DNA of 64,000 nt from NCBI GenBank assembly GCA_013001295.1, contig JABDMW010000047.1:186001-250000 (forward strand), in the 5' to 3' direction. Both the position numbers and the translations under genes were made by a program. Numbering within the stretch: the stretch's first letter is position 1; each line of letters begins with the position of its first letter. A model generated the notes under the pieces. That model ran no database searches. It was given only the letters and a program-made list of their open reading frames with translations, and was not told the DNA's origin. The DNA is from Hyphomonadaceae bacterium. GTDB lineage: Bacteria; Pseudomonadota; Alphaproteobacteria; Caulobacterales; Maricaulaceae. Below, one piece after another: positions 36,265 to 45,147 of the stretch.

Positions 36265-37238
36265 TACGCGCTCAGAGGTTCACGAAGAAGTTTTGGCAAG
36301 CGAAAGACGATGTCTTCTTTCGTAACTTCAATGTTTTCAATACTGACGTCATATCGTTCTTGCAGCGCCTCGATGACCCCGTTGGTGAGGTTTTCCGGTG
36401 CGCTGGCCCCGGCAGACAACCCAATGGTGCGGGCGGATTCCACCGTGTTCCAGTCTATCCGGCTTGCATCTGCGATCAGATAGGCTTCGTTTGCACCGGC
36501 TTTTTTGCCGACTTCCACCAGTCGCAATGAATTGGATGAGTTATGGCCACCAATAACGAGCAGGAGGTCGCATTTCGGTGCAATTGCCTTGATCGCCGCC
36601 TGCCTGTTAGTCGTCGCGTAACAAATGTCTTCTTTGTAGGGCAGCTGCATGTTCGGAAAGCGGCGTTTGAGGACGTCAATGACGCCCGCCGTATCGTCCA
36701 CTGATAAAGTGGTTTGTGTTGCAATTGCGATTTTATCCGGATCGCGCGCCACGTAATTTTCAGCGTCTTCTTCCGTTTCAATCAGGGTAATGGCACCGTC
36801 CTCTAATTGTCCCATCGTGCCAATGACCTCCGGATGGCCCTTATGCCCGATCAGAAGGATTTCCAGGCCGCGATCATAGTGGCGCTGGGCTTCTATATGC
36901 ACTTTCGAGACAAGCGGGCATGTGGCATCCAGATAGATCATGTTGCGACGCTCCGCCGCCGCCGGCACGCTTTTGGGCACGCCGTGAGCAGAAAAAACCA
37001 CCGGACGGTCATCCGGGCAATCATCCAATTCGTCGACAAAAATCGCGCCCATTCCCTCCAGCCGGTTGACCACATGGCGATTATGAACGATTTCATGGCG
37101 CACATAGACGGGTGCGCCAAACTTGGCGATTGTCTGCTCGACGATCTGAATGGCCCGATCAACGCCGGCACAAAATCCACGCGGACTGGCCAGAAGCAAT
37201 TTTATCGATTTTTTGTCACTTTTTTCGGCTTTGGTCAT
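36264..37238 (-). CDS. ispH: 4-hydroxy-3-methylbut-2-enyl diphosphate reductase
   Basis: The last enzyme of the methylerythritol phosphate isoprenoid pathway, a 324-residue iron-sulfur protein. The cluster-binding cysteines occur in [22 protein letters not shown] and ICYATTNRQ, and the active-site residues in [11 protein letters not shown] and [10 protein letters not shown] are present. It makes IPP and DMAPP for quinone, carrier lipid and heme O side chains. The gene is first of an ispH-rnhA unit. Confidence 0.96.
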   Translation of the reverse strand: MTKAEKSDKKSIKLLLASPRGFCAGVDRAIQIVEQTIAKFGAPVYVRHEIVHNRHVVNRLEGMGAIFVDELDDCPDDRPVVFSAHGVPKSVPAAAERRNMIYLDATCPLVSKVHIEAQRHYDRGLEILLIGHKGHPEVIGTMGQLEDGAITLIETEEDAENYVARDPDKIAIATQTTLSVDDTAGVIDVLKRRFPNMQLPYKEDICYATTNRQAAIKAIAPKCDLLLVIGGHNSSNSLRLVEVGKKAGANEAYLIADASRIDWNTVESARTIGLSAGASAPENLTNGVIEALQERYDVSIENIEVTKEDIVFRLPKLLREPLSA

Positions 37239-37398
37239 AAAACACGCAATAAATTAAAAACTCACAAGGCACATAGGCTAGCCGTTGCAGACCCGTCCAT
37301 TTGCCGATATGAGGTGTATCAGAACACGCGCGGTTGGGCTAGAAATTGTCATATAAATTGTATGTGGCAAAATAGCGGCCTGACCCACAAGGAAAAGA

Positions 37399-37989
37399 AT
37401 GAGAATGAAACCGAGTTTACAAAAATTAGCGGCAGCGGCTCTAATCGTCACTTTGGGTTTGACCGGCTGTAGTACGGCCAAAGAAGTCCTGGCTGTCGGT
37501 GAAGCGGCGGAGAAAAACCCCGGACCGTGCCCGGAGGCCTTTGCCTTGTATGAGGCGTCCCGCATGGTCGAGTTTCGCGGCGAAGAAGCCTATAACAATG
37601 TCGGGTTTACAGCCGAAATCGATAAAGTCCGCAGTCTGTGTCGCTATGTTGGTGATAGCCCGATTTCAGCGGATTTAACCCTGGATATTTCGTTTGGCCG
37701 GGGCCCTGCCGCTCAGGAAAGCAGTGCGACCTATCAATATTTCGTGGCCGTTACCCGTAAAAATATCGACGTCATTGAAAAACAGGTATTCCCGATCACA
37801 ATCGATTTTCCAGTTGGCGAAAATGTCGTCCGTGCCACCGAAAACGTCGGTGAGATAATTATTCCGCGGGCCAATGATACCACGTCCGGCGCCAATTTCG
37901 AAATCATCGTCGGATTTGAACTGACGCCTGAACAAATCGCTTTTAATGCGGACGGCAAACGCTTCCGTGTCTCTGCCGGACAAAATTAA
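37399..37989 (+). CDS. Lipoprotein of unknown function
   Basis: A 196-residue protein with a clear lipoprotein signal (AALIVTLGLTGCST, lipidated cysteine near residue 25). The mature part starts with PCPEAFALYEASRMVEF, has a beta-rich middle with a SADLTLDISFGRG segment, and ends GKRFRVSAGQN. No family is recognised with certainty. AAGGAAAAG precedes the ATG. It is followed after 21 bases by argS on the same strand, so both may share a transcript. The periplasm or outer membrane is its likely place. Confidence 0.8.
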   Translation: MRMKPSLQKLAAAALIVTLGLTGCSTAKEVLAVGEAAEKNPGPCPEAFALYEASRMVEFRGEEAYNNVGFTAEIDKVRSLCRYVGDSPISADLTLDISFGRGPAAQESSATYQYFVAVTRKNIDVIEKQVFPITIDFPVGENVVRATENVGEIIIPRANDTTSGANFEIIVGFELTPEQIAFNADGKRFRVSAGQN

Positions 37990-38010
37990 ACCTTTATTTC
38001 CGAGTCACAC

Positions 38011-39789
38011 ATGTCCTTGTCGATCTTGCAGACATTAACCGGCCACGTTCAAGCTGCTTTTGCCGCGCTTGATCTTCCGCCAAAGCAGGGACGGGTGATT
38101 CGCTCGGATCGACCAGATCTGGCGCCGTTTCAATGTAATGGCGCTCTTGCAGCAGCGAAGGCTGCCAAGAAGAACCCGCGGGAGATCGCCGCGTCTGTGG
38201 TCGAAATTTTGACCGGTAATCCAGATATTGCCGACATGGAAATTGCCGGTCCCGGATTTATCAATCTGACACCGACGGACGCGTTAATCACATCGCGTGC
38301 CAATGCGCTGGCCGCCAGTGAACGCACCGGCGCAGAACATGTCGCCCAACCACAAAAAATCGTTGTTGATTACGGCGGTGCAAATGTTGCCAAGCCCATG
38401 CATGTGGGCCATTTGCGCTCGGCAGTGATTGGCGAGAGTTTGAAACGCCTGCTTCGCTTCCGGGGTCACGACGTGACCGGTGATGTTCATTTGGGGGATT
38501 GGGGCCTGCAAATGGGGCATTTGATTTCCGAGCTTGAACATGAACAACCGGATCTTCCTTATTTTGATGCAAAGATCACCAACGGATATCCGACGGAAAG
38601 CCCGGTCAGCATGGACGATATGGCGCGGCTTTACCCGGCAGCCAGTGCGAAATCGAAAGACGATCCCGCGCGCCTCAAACTGTCGCAAGAGGCCACGGCG
38701 GAATTACAAGCCGGGCGGGCAGGGTATCGGGCTCTGCTGGATCATTTTATCACTGTCTCCATTGCCTATCTAAAACGTGGCTATGGCGAGCTCGGCGTTG
38801 AATTTGATCTGTGGAAAGGCGAGGCCAGTGTCGATCCGCTCATTCCCGGCATGATCGATGATTTGATCGCCATGGGCATTACGGAAGAAAGCGATGGCGC
38901 GCTGATCATTCCCGTCGACGAGACCTATGATGCGGACAAAAGAAAAGGTATCCCACCCGTCATGCTGCGCGCCCGCACAGGAGCGGTCCTGTATCATACG
39001 ACGGACCTGGCCACACTGATCGACCGGAAAAACGAAATCGGTCCGGACAAGATTTACTATGTGGTTGATCAGCGCCAGGCCATGCATTTTGATCAGGTCT
39101 TCCGCGCATGCGCGAAAGCCGGATGGTATGAACGCGATCAGCTGGAGCATCTCGGTTTTGGGACGGTCAACGGAAAAGACGGAAAACCATTCACGACCCG
39201 CGGCGGCGGTACATTGCGGTTGGCGGATCTGACCGAAATGATGCGTGATGCCGCCCAGGAAAGACTGGCCGCTTCCGGGATCGGACAGGATTTCGATCCC
39301 GAAGAATTGGAAGACATTGCCAATAAAGTCGGGATGGCGGCGCTTAAATTTGCGGATCTGCAAAACCAGCGCACCACCAACTATGTGTTTGACGTGGAGC
39401 GGTTCGTTTCTTTCGAAGGTAAAACCGGGCCGTATCTTCTGTATGCAGCGGTCCGGATCAAATCCTTGCTGCGGCGGGCGGCAAAACAAGGCGTAACGCC
39501 GGGCACGATCAACGCCGTTGAGGACGCGGAACAAAAACTTGTCCTGACGCTTGATCATTTTGATGATGCATTGGCGCACGCCGAAGACAAACGCATGCCG
39601 CACATATTATGTGATCATGTGTATTCGCTGGCGCAGGCGTTTTCAAAATTTTATGCGGAATGCCCGGTTCTACAAGACGGCGTCGCGGATGAAACGAAAG
39701 CATCCCGCCTCGCATTGGCGAAACTGACCTTGCGCCAACTTACACTGGGGATGGGTATTCTCGGAATTGATATCCCCGAGCGTATGTAG
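38011..39789 (+). CDS. argS: Arginine-tRNA ligase
   Basis: A 592-residue class I aminoacyl-tRNA synthetase that charges tRNA-Arg. The HIGH motif is in VDYGGANVAKPMHVGHLRSAV (HVGH), the region replacing KMSKS is GKPFTTRGGGTLRLADL, and the C-terminal anticodon-binding helices carry LKFADLQNQRTTNYVFD and FAKFYAECPV-like SKFYAECPVL. The N-terminal Add-1 domain recognises the tRNA elbow. A strong hairpin ends the gene. Confidence 0.97.
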   Translation: MSLSILQTLTGHVQAAFAALDLPPKQGRVIRSDRPDLAPFQCNGALAAAKAAKKNPREIAASVVEILTGNPDIADMEIAGPGFINLTPTDALITSRANALAASERTGAEHVAQPQKIVVDYGGANVAKPMHVGHLRSAVIGESLKRLLRFRGHDVTGDVHLGDWGLQMGHLISELEHEQPDLPYFDAKITNGYPTESPVSMDDMARLYPAASAKSKDDPARLKLSQEATAELQAGRAGYRALLDHFITVSIAYLKRGYGELGVEFDLWKGEASVDPLIPGMIDDLIAMGITEESDGALIIPVDETYDADKRKGIPPVMLRARTGAVLYHTTDLATLIDRKNEIGPDKIYYVVDQRQAMHFDQVFRACAKAGWYERDQLEHLGFGTVNGKDGKPFTTRGGGTLRLADLTEMMRDAAQERLAASGIGQDFDPEELEDIANKVGMAALKFADLQNQRTTNYVFDVERFVSFEGKTGPYLLYAAVRIKSLLRRAAKQGVTPGTINAVEDAEQKLVLTLDHFDDALAHAEDKRMPHILCDHVYSLAQAFSKFYAECPVLQDGVADETKASRLALAKLTLRQLTLGMGILGIDIPERM

Positions 39790-39796
39790 AAAAAAC

Positions 39797-39823
39797 GAGT
39801 GCCCGCAGGGTGTGCGGGCACTC
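39797..39823. terminator. Shared hairpin terminator between argS and the glycine-zipper lipoprotein
   Basis: GAGTGCCCGCA and its exact complement form an 11-bp stem with a five-base loop. An A-run lies on the left side, so the minus strand has the T-run of a classical terminator; on the plus strand only a short C/T stretch follows. Confidence 0.85.
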
Positions 39824-39841
39824 TCCTATCAATTCGCTGGA

Positions 39842-40204
39842 TTACTGAGACCGAAGCGTCCCGTTTTTCCAGTACGTCCGACCTGTCGCTTCTTCGACAA
39901 AGTAATACCGACCGGCTTGCTCATCATAATACAGGGTCTGTCCGGACGCCGGTTTCTTCAACTGGGTCGGCTCATTCATCTGTTTGTCTTTTTCACGGCC
40001 AACCATACCGCCGCCCACAGCCCCGACTACGCCGCCGATAATGGCGCCGGTTTTGGCGTCACCGGAACCGGTATTGTTCCCAATAATCGCGCCGGCGGCA
40101 GCCCCGCCTGCGGCGCCAATCGCTGCGCCTCGTTCTGTGTTGCCTGTTGTTGTACACGCGGCCAATACAAGGGCTGCGCTCGATGCTAGAATTAGTTTCT
40201 TCAT
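39842..40204 (-). CDS. Glycine-zipper outer-membrane lipoprotein
   Basis: A 120-residue lipoprotein: signal MKKLILASSAALVLAAC, with the lipidated cysteine at residue 17, then a glycine/alanine zipper in two blocks (RGAAIGAAGGAAAGAIIGN and TGAIIGGVVGAVGGGMVGRE) as in the 17-kDa antigen/SlyB-like proteins, and a C-terminal part rich in tyrosine. Such zippers insert in or span the outer membrane. The ATG at 40204 with TTGGAG upstream is preferred to an in-frame start at 40231. It is probably structural. Confidence 0.85.
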   Translation of the reverse strand: MKKLILASSAALVLAACTTTGNTERGAAIGAAGGAAAGAIIGNNTGSGDAKTGAIIGGVVGAVGGGMVGREKDKQMNEPTQLKKPASGQTLYYDEQAGRYYFVEEATGRTYWKNGTLRSQ

Positions 40205-40376
40205 GTTAGTCTCCAATAGATTCACAAGCAAAAACGCCTTGAATACGTCTATGGTTCCCAGAGATTACGGCTTTTCTTTGACCACGGACAAATAAGGTCG
40301 AATTGGGGTGTCATTGGGTTTGCGCGGATATTCGAGTAACCAACACGGAAACTGCCTTTAAAAACCGGATAATGGC

Positions 40377-41147
40377 TTAGTTTTCCACCTTAACCAGATT
40401 GTATTCTGTGGATTGGCTTGATGACGGAATGACAAATGCCGTTGAATACCGCACCAATTGGCAATCATCTTTGGTGAACCAGTAACTGCGCCGGTTATAC
40501 GATTTCTTATCGCGCAAAAATCTTTTGCGTTCGATCGCGAATAGATTAGTCGGTGTATTTTTATCCTTGAATGGGATGAGGTCGTTGACATCCCAACGCG
40601 TCAGGACATGATCAAATCCCGCATATTTGAAAGAAACGGACATGCCGTCTTTGCCATTGTCCCAAATATCGTCAAATGCCGTCATCATATCGTCGGGGTC
40701 TTCGCGAAAACCTGCGTCCATCCCTCGCAATGTTCTGTCGATATCCGGAAAGGCTTTTTGTAATCCGGGCGCGTCATAGATGGATTGAACATCGATCCAA
40801 TCTTCGAATTCTCCAAGAAATAACGGGCCATAATGGACCGGGTTGGATATTTCCAAATCAGTGGTTTCAGGCTTATATGCTAATAACCGCAATGTCAGAC
40901 GACCTTGCCGCGCCAGGATTGTTTCCGTCGCTATCGCGTGACTTTTCTCGTCTTTGAATATCTCGGTGATATCCCAATGAAAGACGGTACCGACCGCGGG
41001 GGCCGCAATACACGCTTTGGACGGCGTCGAAACGGCAGAATTCACGGATGTTGTTGAGTTATTGGCCGAACCACGCCCAAAGACGAAATAGGCGACCAAC
41101 AGGATCGCGACGATTCCTACGATGATATTTAATACTGTTTTGCCCAT
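40377..41147 (-). CDS. Membrane-anchored protein of unknown function
   Basis: A 256-residue protein with one N-terminal membrane anchor (LNIIVGIVAILLVAYFVFG) and an exported domain that includes two cysteines (KACIAAP near residue 46 and KDDCQLV near 231) that could form a disulfide. The mature part contains FHWDITEIFKDEKSHAIATE and NLFAIERKRFLRDKKSYNRRSYWF and is mostly beta-like. No family is recognised. It stands between two other unrecognised small genes; nothing shows whether they act together. Confidence 0.75.
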   Translation of the reverse strand: MGKTVLNIIVGIVAILLVAYFVFGRGSANNSTTSVNSAVSTPSKACIAAPAVGTVFHWDITEIFKDEKSHAIATETILARQGRLTLRLLAYKPETTDLEISNPVHYGPLFLGEFEDWIDVQSIYDAPGLQKAFPDIDRTLRGMDAGFREDPDDMMTAFDDIWDNGKDGMSVSFKYAGFDHVLTRWDVNDLIPFKDKNTPTNLFAIERKRFLRDKKSYNRRSYWFTKDDCQLVRYSTAFVIPSSSQSTEYNLVKVEN

Positions 41148-41251
41148 TCCTGACCCTTCAAGCGATTCCTAACTGGGGCCAAGACAGGTGTCAATTTGCG
41201 GCAAAACCCGGTGTCGTTGTTTTTCGCTTGCTTTAACGCTAGACTGAGGAA

Positions 41252-41695
41252 ATGGCGGGGCTGGATCATACAGATATATTTGAAAGCTTGAAAAAGCTGG
41301 TCGGGGATTGGCGCGGCATCAACGAAGCCGGTGAGCCGGTCCTGGTCAACTACCGCATGAGCGCCAATGACAGCACCCTGGTAGAAAGCTGGACCTTCGC
41401 CAATGGCATGGATGCGCTGACCATGTTCCATATGAACGGCGAGACGCTGATGGCGACGCATTTCTGCCCGATCGGCAATCAGCCCCGTTTTGTCCTTGAG
41501 ACCCAAACTCCGTCCGGGTTTCTAAAGTTTGAGTTTCTCGATGCGACCAATCTCGCGGACCTCAAAGACCCGCACGGCCATGCCTTTGAAATGCACATGA
41601 TTGACGCCGACACCCTCGAACGCACCGAAACCTATGTGGAAGAGGCCGGCGAGCTGGATGTCAATGGCACGGTGTTTCATCGGTTGGGGAACTAA
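41252..41695 (+). CDS. Hypothetical cytoplasmic protein, beta-barrel-like
   Basis: A 147-residue protein without signal or membrane segment. The pattern, an N-terminal FESLKKLVGDWRG followed by alternating strands with TLVESWTF, MFHMNGETLMATHFC and ending GTVFHRLGN, resembles small lipocalin- or DUF1579-like barrels, but the family is uncertain. A degenerate copy of its C-terminal 30 residues is found at 43161-43253. Its stop overlaps by four bases the end of the convergent membrane protein gene. Confidence 0.75.
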   Translation: MAGLDHTDIFESLKKLVGDWRGINEAGEPVLVNYRMSANDSTLVESWTFANGMDALTMFHMNGETLMATHFCPIGNQPRFVLETQTPSGFLKFEFLDATNLADLKDPHGHAFEMHMIDADTLERTETYVEEAGELDVNGTVFHRLGN

Positions 41696-42258
41696 GTAGT
41701 TTTCGGTATAAATCGGCGGCGCGTGAAGATCTCAAAAACAATCATTAGGCTGAAATGAATTATGCCCATAATAATTGGCAGATGCGGGCTTTCCGTAAAA
41801 ATCCCGTATAATTCTAGCTGGTCAAAATACCCATTCGCCCCGAGGAATTCGGCGTTGAGACCCTTCGATAGCAGGTTGGTTTTCCCGCCGATAATGGCAA
41901 ATAAAGTCAGCATGTAAATCAGCCCGGCGACGATGGCCAATTTGATTGCGCGCGACCGTTCCGCGGTCTCGATTTTAGAAAATATAAATTGCAGTCGGCT
42001 CACTAAGACTCCGCAATAGAGATACAAAATGAGATTGTTTTCCGCGCCTCTATTGAGCAGCAATGCCACCACCCCGTAAACAGGAATTAAAATCAGTAAG
42101 GTGACTTTACAGGGCATCACCAACATGAAAATGTCCGAGTGGACAAGAATGAATTCAAAGCCCATCATCAAGGCCAGAGTTTCAATACGGGGAAAGTCCG
42201 ATGGTGTTGGGTTCGTCGATAGACGAAACATCTCCCACGCCAAGACGCCGTAAATCAA
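41692..42258 (-). CDS. Integral membrane protein of unknown function
   Basis: A 188-residue hydrophobic protein with about five membrane segments, among them FEFILVHSDIFMLVMPCKVTLL-type helices, LILYLYCGVLVSRLQFIF, AIVAGLIYMLTLFAIIGG and LPIIMGIIHFSLMIVFEIF, ending in a basic tail (TRRRFIPKTT). The frame opens at a TTG at 42258, with an in-frame stop 36 bases upstream and no ATG before MFRLS, so the true start is uncertain. No family is recognised. Confidence 0.65.
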   Translation of the reverse strand: MIYGVLAWEMFRLSTNPTPSDFPRIETLALMMGFEFILVHSDIFMLVMPCKVTLLILIPVYGVVALLLNRGAENNLILYLYCGVLVSRLQFIFSKIETAERSRAIKLAIVAGLIYMLTLFAIIGGKTNLLSKGLNAEFLGANGYFDQLELYGIFTESPHLPIIMGIIHFSLMIVFEIFTRRRFIPKTT

Positions 42259-42310
42259 TATATTTATCCACGTGGCGGAGCGCCAAAGCGTTTAATGTGC
42301 GCGGTGCGTT

Positions 42311-43021
42311 TCAATCATCTGACGGGATGATACGGATGATTTCATTGCGCGTTTGCGAGACGTATGTGATGTTGACGGTCTTGCCATTGGCGGCCGCCAT
42401 CGCATCCGGGATATAGTATTCAAACCGGGTTTCGGATCCGTCGGCTTCTTTAATCAAAAATGAACCAGGCAAATCGCTCATCGTCGGCGCATCCGCGCCG
42501 CTCAGCACGCCGGTCATGGTTTTGGCGTCGTCCACTTCAAACGCATCATCGACAAGAGAGACGCCGTCCAGTAGCATGTCAATCAGGGCGGGCTCCATCT
42601 CGGACGTATAGTGGATCGTGATAAATTGATCGACCAGTCCGGCGAGGATTGATTCCTCGACGCCCACTTCCATGACGTTGAAGAAAAACGATTGCCGCAT
42701 GCCGCGTTCGGGAAACTCCAGTGTGATATTAAATATCGGGTAGATGCCATCTTCGAAAGATACCACGCGCCCATATTCACGAATTTCTTCTTCACCCGGT
42801 TCATCCGCGTTCAGCTCAGCTTCTTCCTCCCACGGGCGCACACATTTTTGTTTCTCTTCAGACCAGACATATCCTGCCGATGGAATGCAACCATGTTCAT
42901 CTCGATCAGACCCGGGCAGTGGCAGGTTTTCGGCGAGTTCCGGTTCAGCTGGTGCGCAGGCGATCATCATTGCCGCAAAGAGAGAAAGGAGGGGGAGCAG
43001 AACGGTCGACTTTAAGGACAT
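42311..43021 (-). CDS. Lipoprotein with a GCIPSAGY cysteine motif
   Basis: A 236-residue protein with a lipoprotein signal (LLSLFAAMMIAC, lipidated cysteine near residue 22). The mature part starts with DRDEHGCIPSAGYVWSEEKQ and then KCVRPWE, a small disulfide motif seen in many unrelated secreted proteins, followed by an acidic linker (EEEAELNADEPGEEE) and a beta-rich domain. Function is unknown. It is the last gene before the gcv region and points away from it. Confidence 0.75.
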   Translation of the reverse strand: MSLKSTVLLPLLSLFAAMMIACAPAEPELAENLPLPGSDRDEHGCIPSAGYVWSEEKQKCVRPWEEEAELNADEPGEEEIREYGRVVSFEDGIYPIFNITLEFPERGMRQSFFFNVMEVGVEESILAGLVDQFITIHYTSEMEPALIDMLLDGVSLVDDAFEVDDAKTMTGVLSGADAPTMSDLPGSFLIKEADGSETRFEYYIPDAMAAANGKTVNITYVSQTRNEIIRIIPSDD

Positions 43022-43160
43022 TTATTCACCTGATTCTTTGCGTATCGAATAGGTTTAGTGTCATCCCTTAGCAATGGAAAAGCAAGGGCGGTGGTTTAGC
43101 GGAAATTGCTCACCGTTATTGGTATTCAACGCCGACATATCACGTCCAGACCCTCCTAGG

Positions 43161-43253
43161 GATGACCGTAACCTCGAACGTAATGAAATCTAGTTGGAGA
43201 AAGACCGGGAACTAGAATTGAAGGGCACGGTTTTTCATCGGGTAGCCGGTTAA
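43161..43253 (+). pseudogene. Remnant of a paralogue of the 41252-41695 gene (3' end only)
   Basis: In frame 43161 the translation is DDRNLERNEI, a TAG stop, then LEKDRELELKGTVFHRVAG and a final TAA. It aligns residue for residue with the last 30 residues of the gene at 41252 (DADTLERTET, Y, VEEAGELDVNGTVFHRLGN); the internal TAG stands where that protein has tyrosine. The segment coding GTVFHR differs by one base in eighteen. Nothing upstream of 43161 aligns. The remainder of 43022-43260 holds no gene. Confidence 0.7.
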
Positions 43254-43281
43254 TTTTTGGGCGACTTGAATACATCCCCCA

Positions 43282-43309
43282 TTGACTCAATTCTTCCTCC
43301 CGCTATTGT
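43282..43309 (+). promoter_or_regulatory. Likely promoter of the glycine cleavage operon
   Basis: TTGACT at 43282-43287 and TATTGT at 43304-43309 with a 16-base spacer, 55 bases before the first riboswitch aptamer. Read by eye. Confidence 0.5.
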
Positions 43310-43363
43310 CTCGACAACTCGAAAGTGGTTAGAGAATCATCGCTTAGAGGCCAGATTTTTCTT

Positions 43364-43543
43364 ACGGGAGAGCGCTTTTCATTAAGCCGCCGAAGGAGCA
43401 ACCGCCCCGGAAACTCTCAGGTACAAGGGACCGTTTGAAAATCAACACGCTGGAAAGTGGAGGGCTCATCCCTCCCGCCGAAGGAGTAAGCGGACGTCCA
43501 CAGTTTTGGGCCACGTGAATCTCTCAGGTATCCGAAGACAGCG
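43364..43543 (+). promoter_or_regulatory. Tandem glycine riboswitch (gcvT element)
   Basis: Two successive glycine aptamers lie between the promoter and gcvT. The first (43364-43434) is closed by ACGG/CCGT and contains GCCGCCGAAGGAGCAA and AACTCTCAGGTAC; the second (43448-43543) is closed by CGCTG/CAGCG and contains CCGCCGAAGGAGTAAGC and AATCTCTCAGGTATC. These are the conserved cores of the gcvT RNA. Glycine binding should switch on the cleavage operon downstream. The 47 bases after the second aptamer include AAGCA/TGCTT arms (43553-43568), a small hairpin that may belong to the expression platform. Confidence 0.95.
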
Positions 43544-43590
43544 GGGGCAGGGAAAGCAAGAAGATGCTTTCAATACTGCTTGGGTGAAAT

Positions 43591-44751
43591 ATGTCGGACG
43601 AAACCAACGAACAGGATTTAAAGAGGACCGCACTGCACGCGTTTCACGTCGCCCACGGCGCCAAAATGGTGCCGTTCGCCGGCTATGATATGCCGGTGCA
43701 ATACCCGATGGGTGTGATGAAAGAGCATTTGCATTGTCGCGCGAGCGCCGGCCTGTTTGATGTTTCCCATATGGGGCAGGCGTTTTTAATCGCCGAGGAC
43801 GGCACATTTGAAACCGCCGCCAAATTTCTCGAAACGCTCGTGCCCGCCGATGTTCAAAGCCTCAAACCCGGTCGTCAGCGCTATTCGCAATTCCTCAATG
43901 ATGAGGGCGGCATATTGGATGATCTGATGATCTCCCGTTTGGCGATGCCGGGGCATACGCACTGGATTTACATTGTTGTGAATGCCGGCTGCAAAGATGC
44001 CGACTATGCCCATATTGAAAAGCAATTGCCCGAGGGCATCACCTTGCGTGTTCCGGATGGTTTATCATTGGTGGCCCTGCAAGGTCCCAAGGCCGCAGAG
44101 GTGATGGCGCGGTATCTCCCCGACGCCGCAACCATGAAATTTATGAGCAGCGTCGATACGCCGATCGATATGGACGGTGAAGAGCTGTGGTGTCACATCT
44201 CCCGCTCCGGTTATACGGGTGAGGACGGCTATGAGCTGTCGATCAAATCCGACAAGATTGTCGCGTTTTGTGAAAGCCTTCTCAAACATGATGAGGTCGA
44301 ACTGATCGGACTTGGCGCGCGCGACAGCCTGCGCCTTGAAGCCGGGCTGTGCCTGTACGGCCATGATATTGATACGACGACATCACCGGTTGAAGCGGGA
44401 TTGACCTGGTCGATCCAGAAAAACCGCCGCAAAACCGGCGGGTTCCCCGGCGCTGATCGCATTATGCGGGAACTGGATAGCAAACCGAAACGCCGCCGAG
44501 TGGGCATCGAGCCGATGGGCCGTGCTCCGGCACGTGAAGGCACGGTGATCCAGACCAATAATGATACCAAGATCGGGACCATCACATCCGGCGGCTACGG
44601 ACCGTCTGTCGAAGGGCCGATCGCAATGGGCTATGTCGACGAGCATTTTTCCATTCCCGGCACCAATGTGCAGCTGATTGTGCGCGGCAAGGAAATGCCG
44701 GCCAAGATCGTCAAACTGCCCTTTGTCCCTAATAATTTTTATCGCGGTTAA
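43591..44751 (+). CDS. gcvT: Glycine cleavage system aminomethyltransferase (T protein)
   Basis: Transfers the methylene group from the aminomethyl-lipoyl H protein to tetrahydrofolate, releasing ammonia. The 386-residue product contains LFDVSHMGQ, QRYSQFLNDEGGILDDLMI, ISRSGYTGEDGYELSI and GLGARDSLRLEAGLCLYGHD, all T-protein signatures, and a C-terminal barrel with GTITSGGYGPSVEGPIAMGYV. First gene of the gcv operon and directly under riboswitch control. The ribosome binding site is weak, which fits translational control. Confidence 0.96.
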   Translation: MSDETNEQDLKRTALHAFHVAHGAKMVPFAGYDMPVQYPMGVMKEHLHCRASAGLFDVSHMGQAFLIAEDGTFETAAKFLETLVPADVQSLKPGRQRYSQFLNDEGGILDDLMISRLAMPGHTHWIYIVVNAGCKDADYAHIEKQLPEGITLRVPDGLSLVALQGPKAAEVMARYLPDAATMKFMSSVDTPIDMDGEELWCHISRSGYTGEDGYELSIKSDKIVAFCESLLKHDEVELIGLGARDSLRLEAGLCLYGHDIDTTTSPVEAGLTWSIQKNRRKTGGFPGADRIMRELDSKPKRRRVGIEPMGRAPAREGTVIQTNNDTKIGTITSGGYGPSVEGPIAMGYVDEHFSIPGTNVQLIVRGKEMPAKIVKLPFVPNNFYRG

Positions 44752-44766
44752 GAGGAGGAACTCACC

Positions 44767-45147
44767 ATGAGCACTGCAGCAAAATACACAGAAGATCATG
44801 AATGGATCAAAGTCGACGGAGATACGGCCACAGTCGGCATTTCACCTTACGCGGCCGGCCAACTCGGCGATGTCGTCTATGTCGAACTGCCGGAAGAAGG
44901 CAAGGAACTGGCCAAGGGCGACGAAGCTTGCGTTGTCGAATCCGTGAAAGCGGCCTCTGAAGTTTATGCGCCGGTTTCCGGCACCGTGACATCCGGCAAT
45001 GAAGCACTGGAAGACGCCCCAGAAACCGTTAATGCGGATGCATCCGGTGAGGGTTGGTTTTTTAAAATGACGGTTGCTGATGCCTCAGAGCTTGACGAGT
45101 TGATGGACGAGGCGGCCTATAAAACCTATTGCGACGGGCTTGAGTAG
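44767..45147 (+). CDS. gcvH: Glycine cleavage system H protein
   Basis: A 126-residue lipoyl carrier that shuttles the aminomethyl group between P, T and L proteins. The lipoylated lysine is in [16 protein letters not shown] (about residue 61); the N-terminal [20 protein letters not shown] and the C-terminal GWFFKMTV segments are typical. AGAGGAGG precedes the ATG. Lies 15 bases after gcvT. Confidence 0.97.
   Translation: MSTAAKYTEDHEWIKVDGDTATVGISPYAAGQLGDVVYVELPEEGKELAKGDEACVVESVKAASEVYAPVSGTVTSGNEALEDAPETVNADASGEGWFFKMTVADASELDELMDEAAYKTYCDGLE

Noticed and set aside
38770-39603. Long open frame on the minus strand opposite argS (277 codons)
   Set aside because: It is a complement shadow of a certain essential gene; its translation has no recognisable domain and no ribosome binding site.
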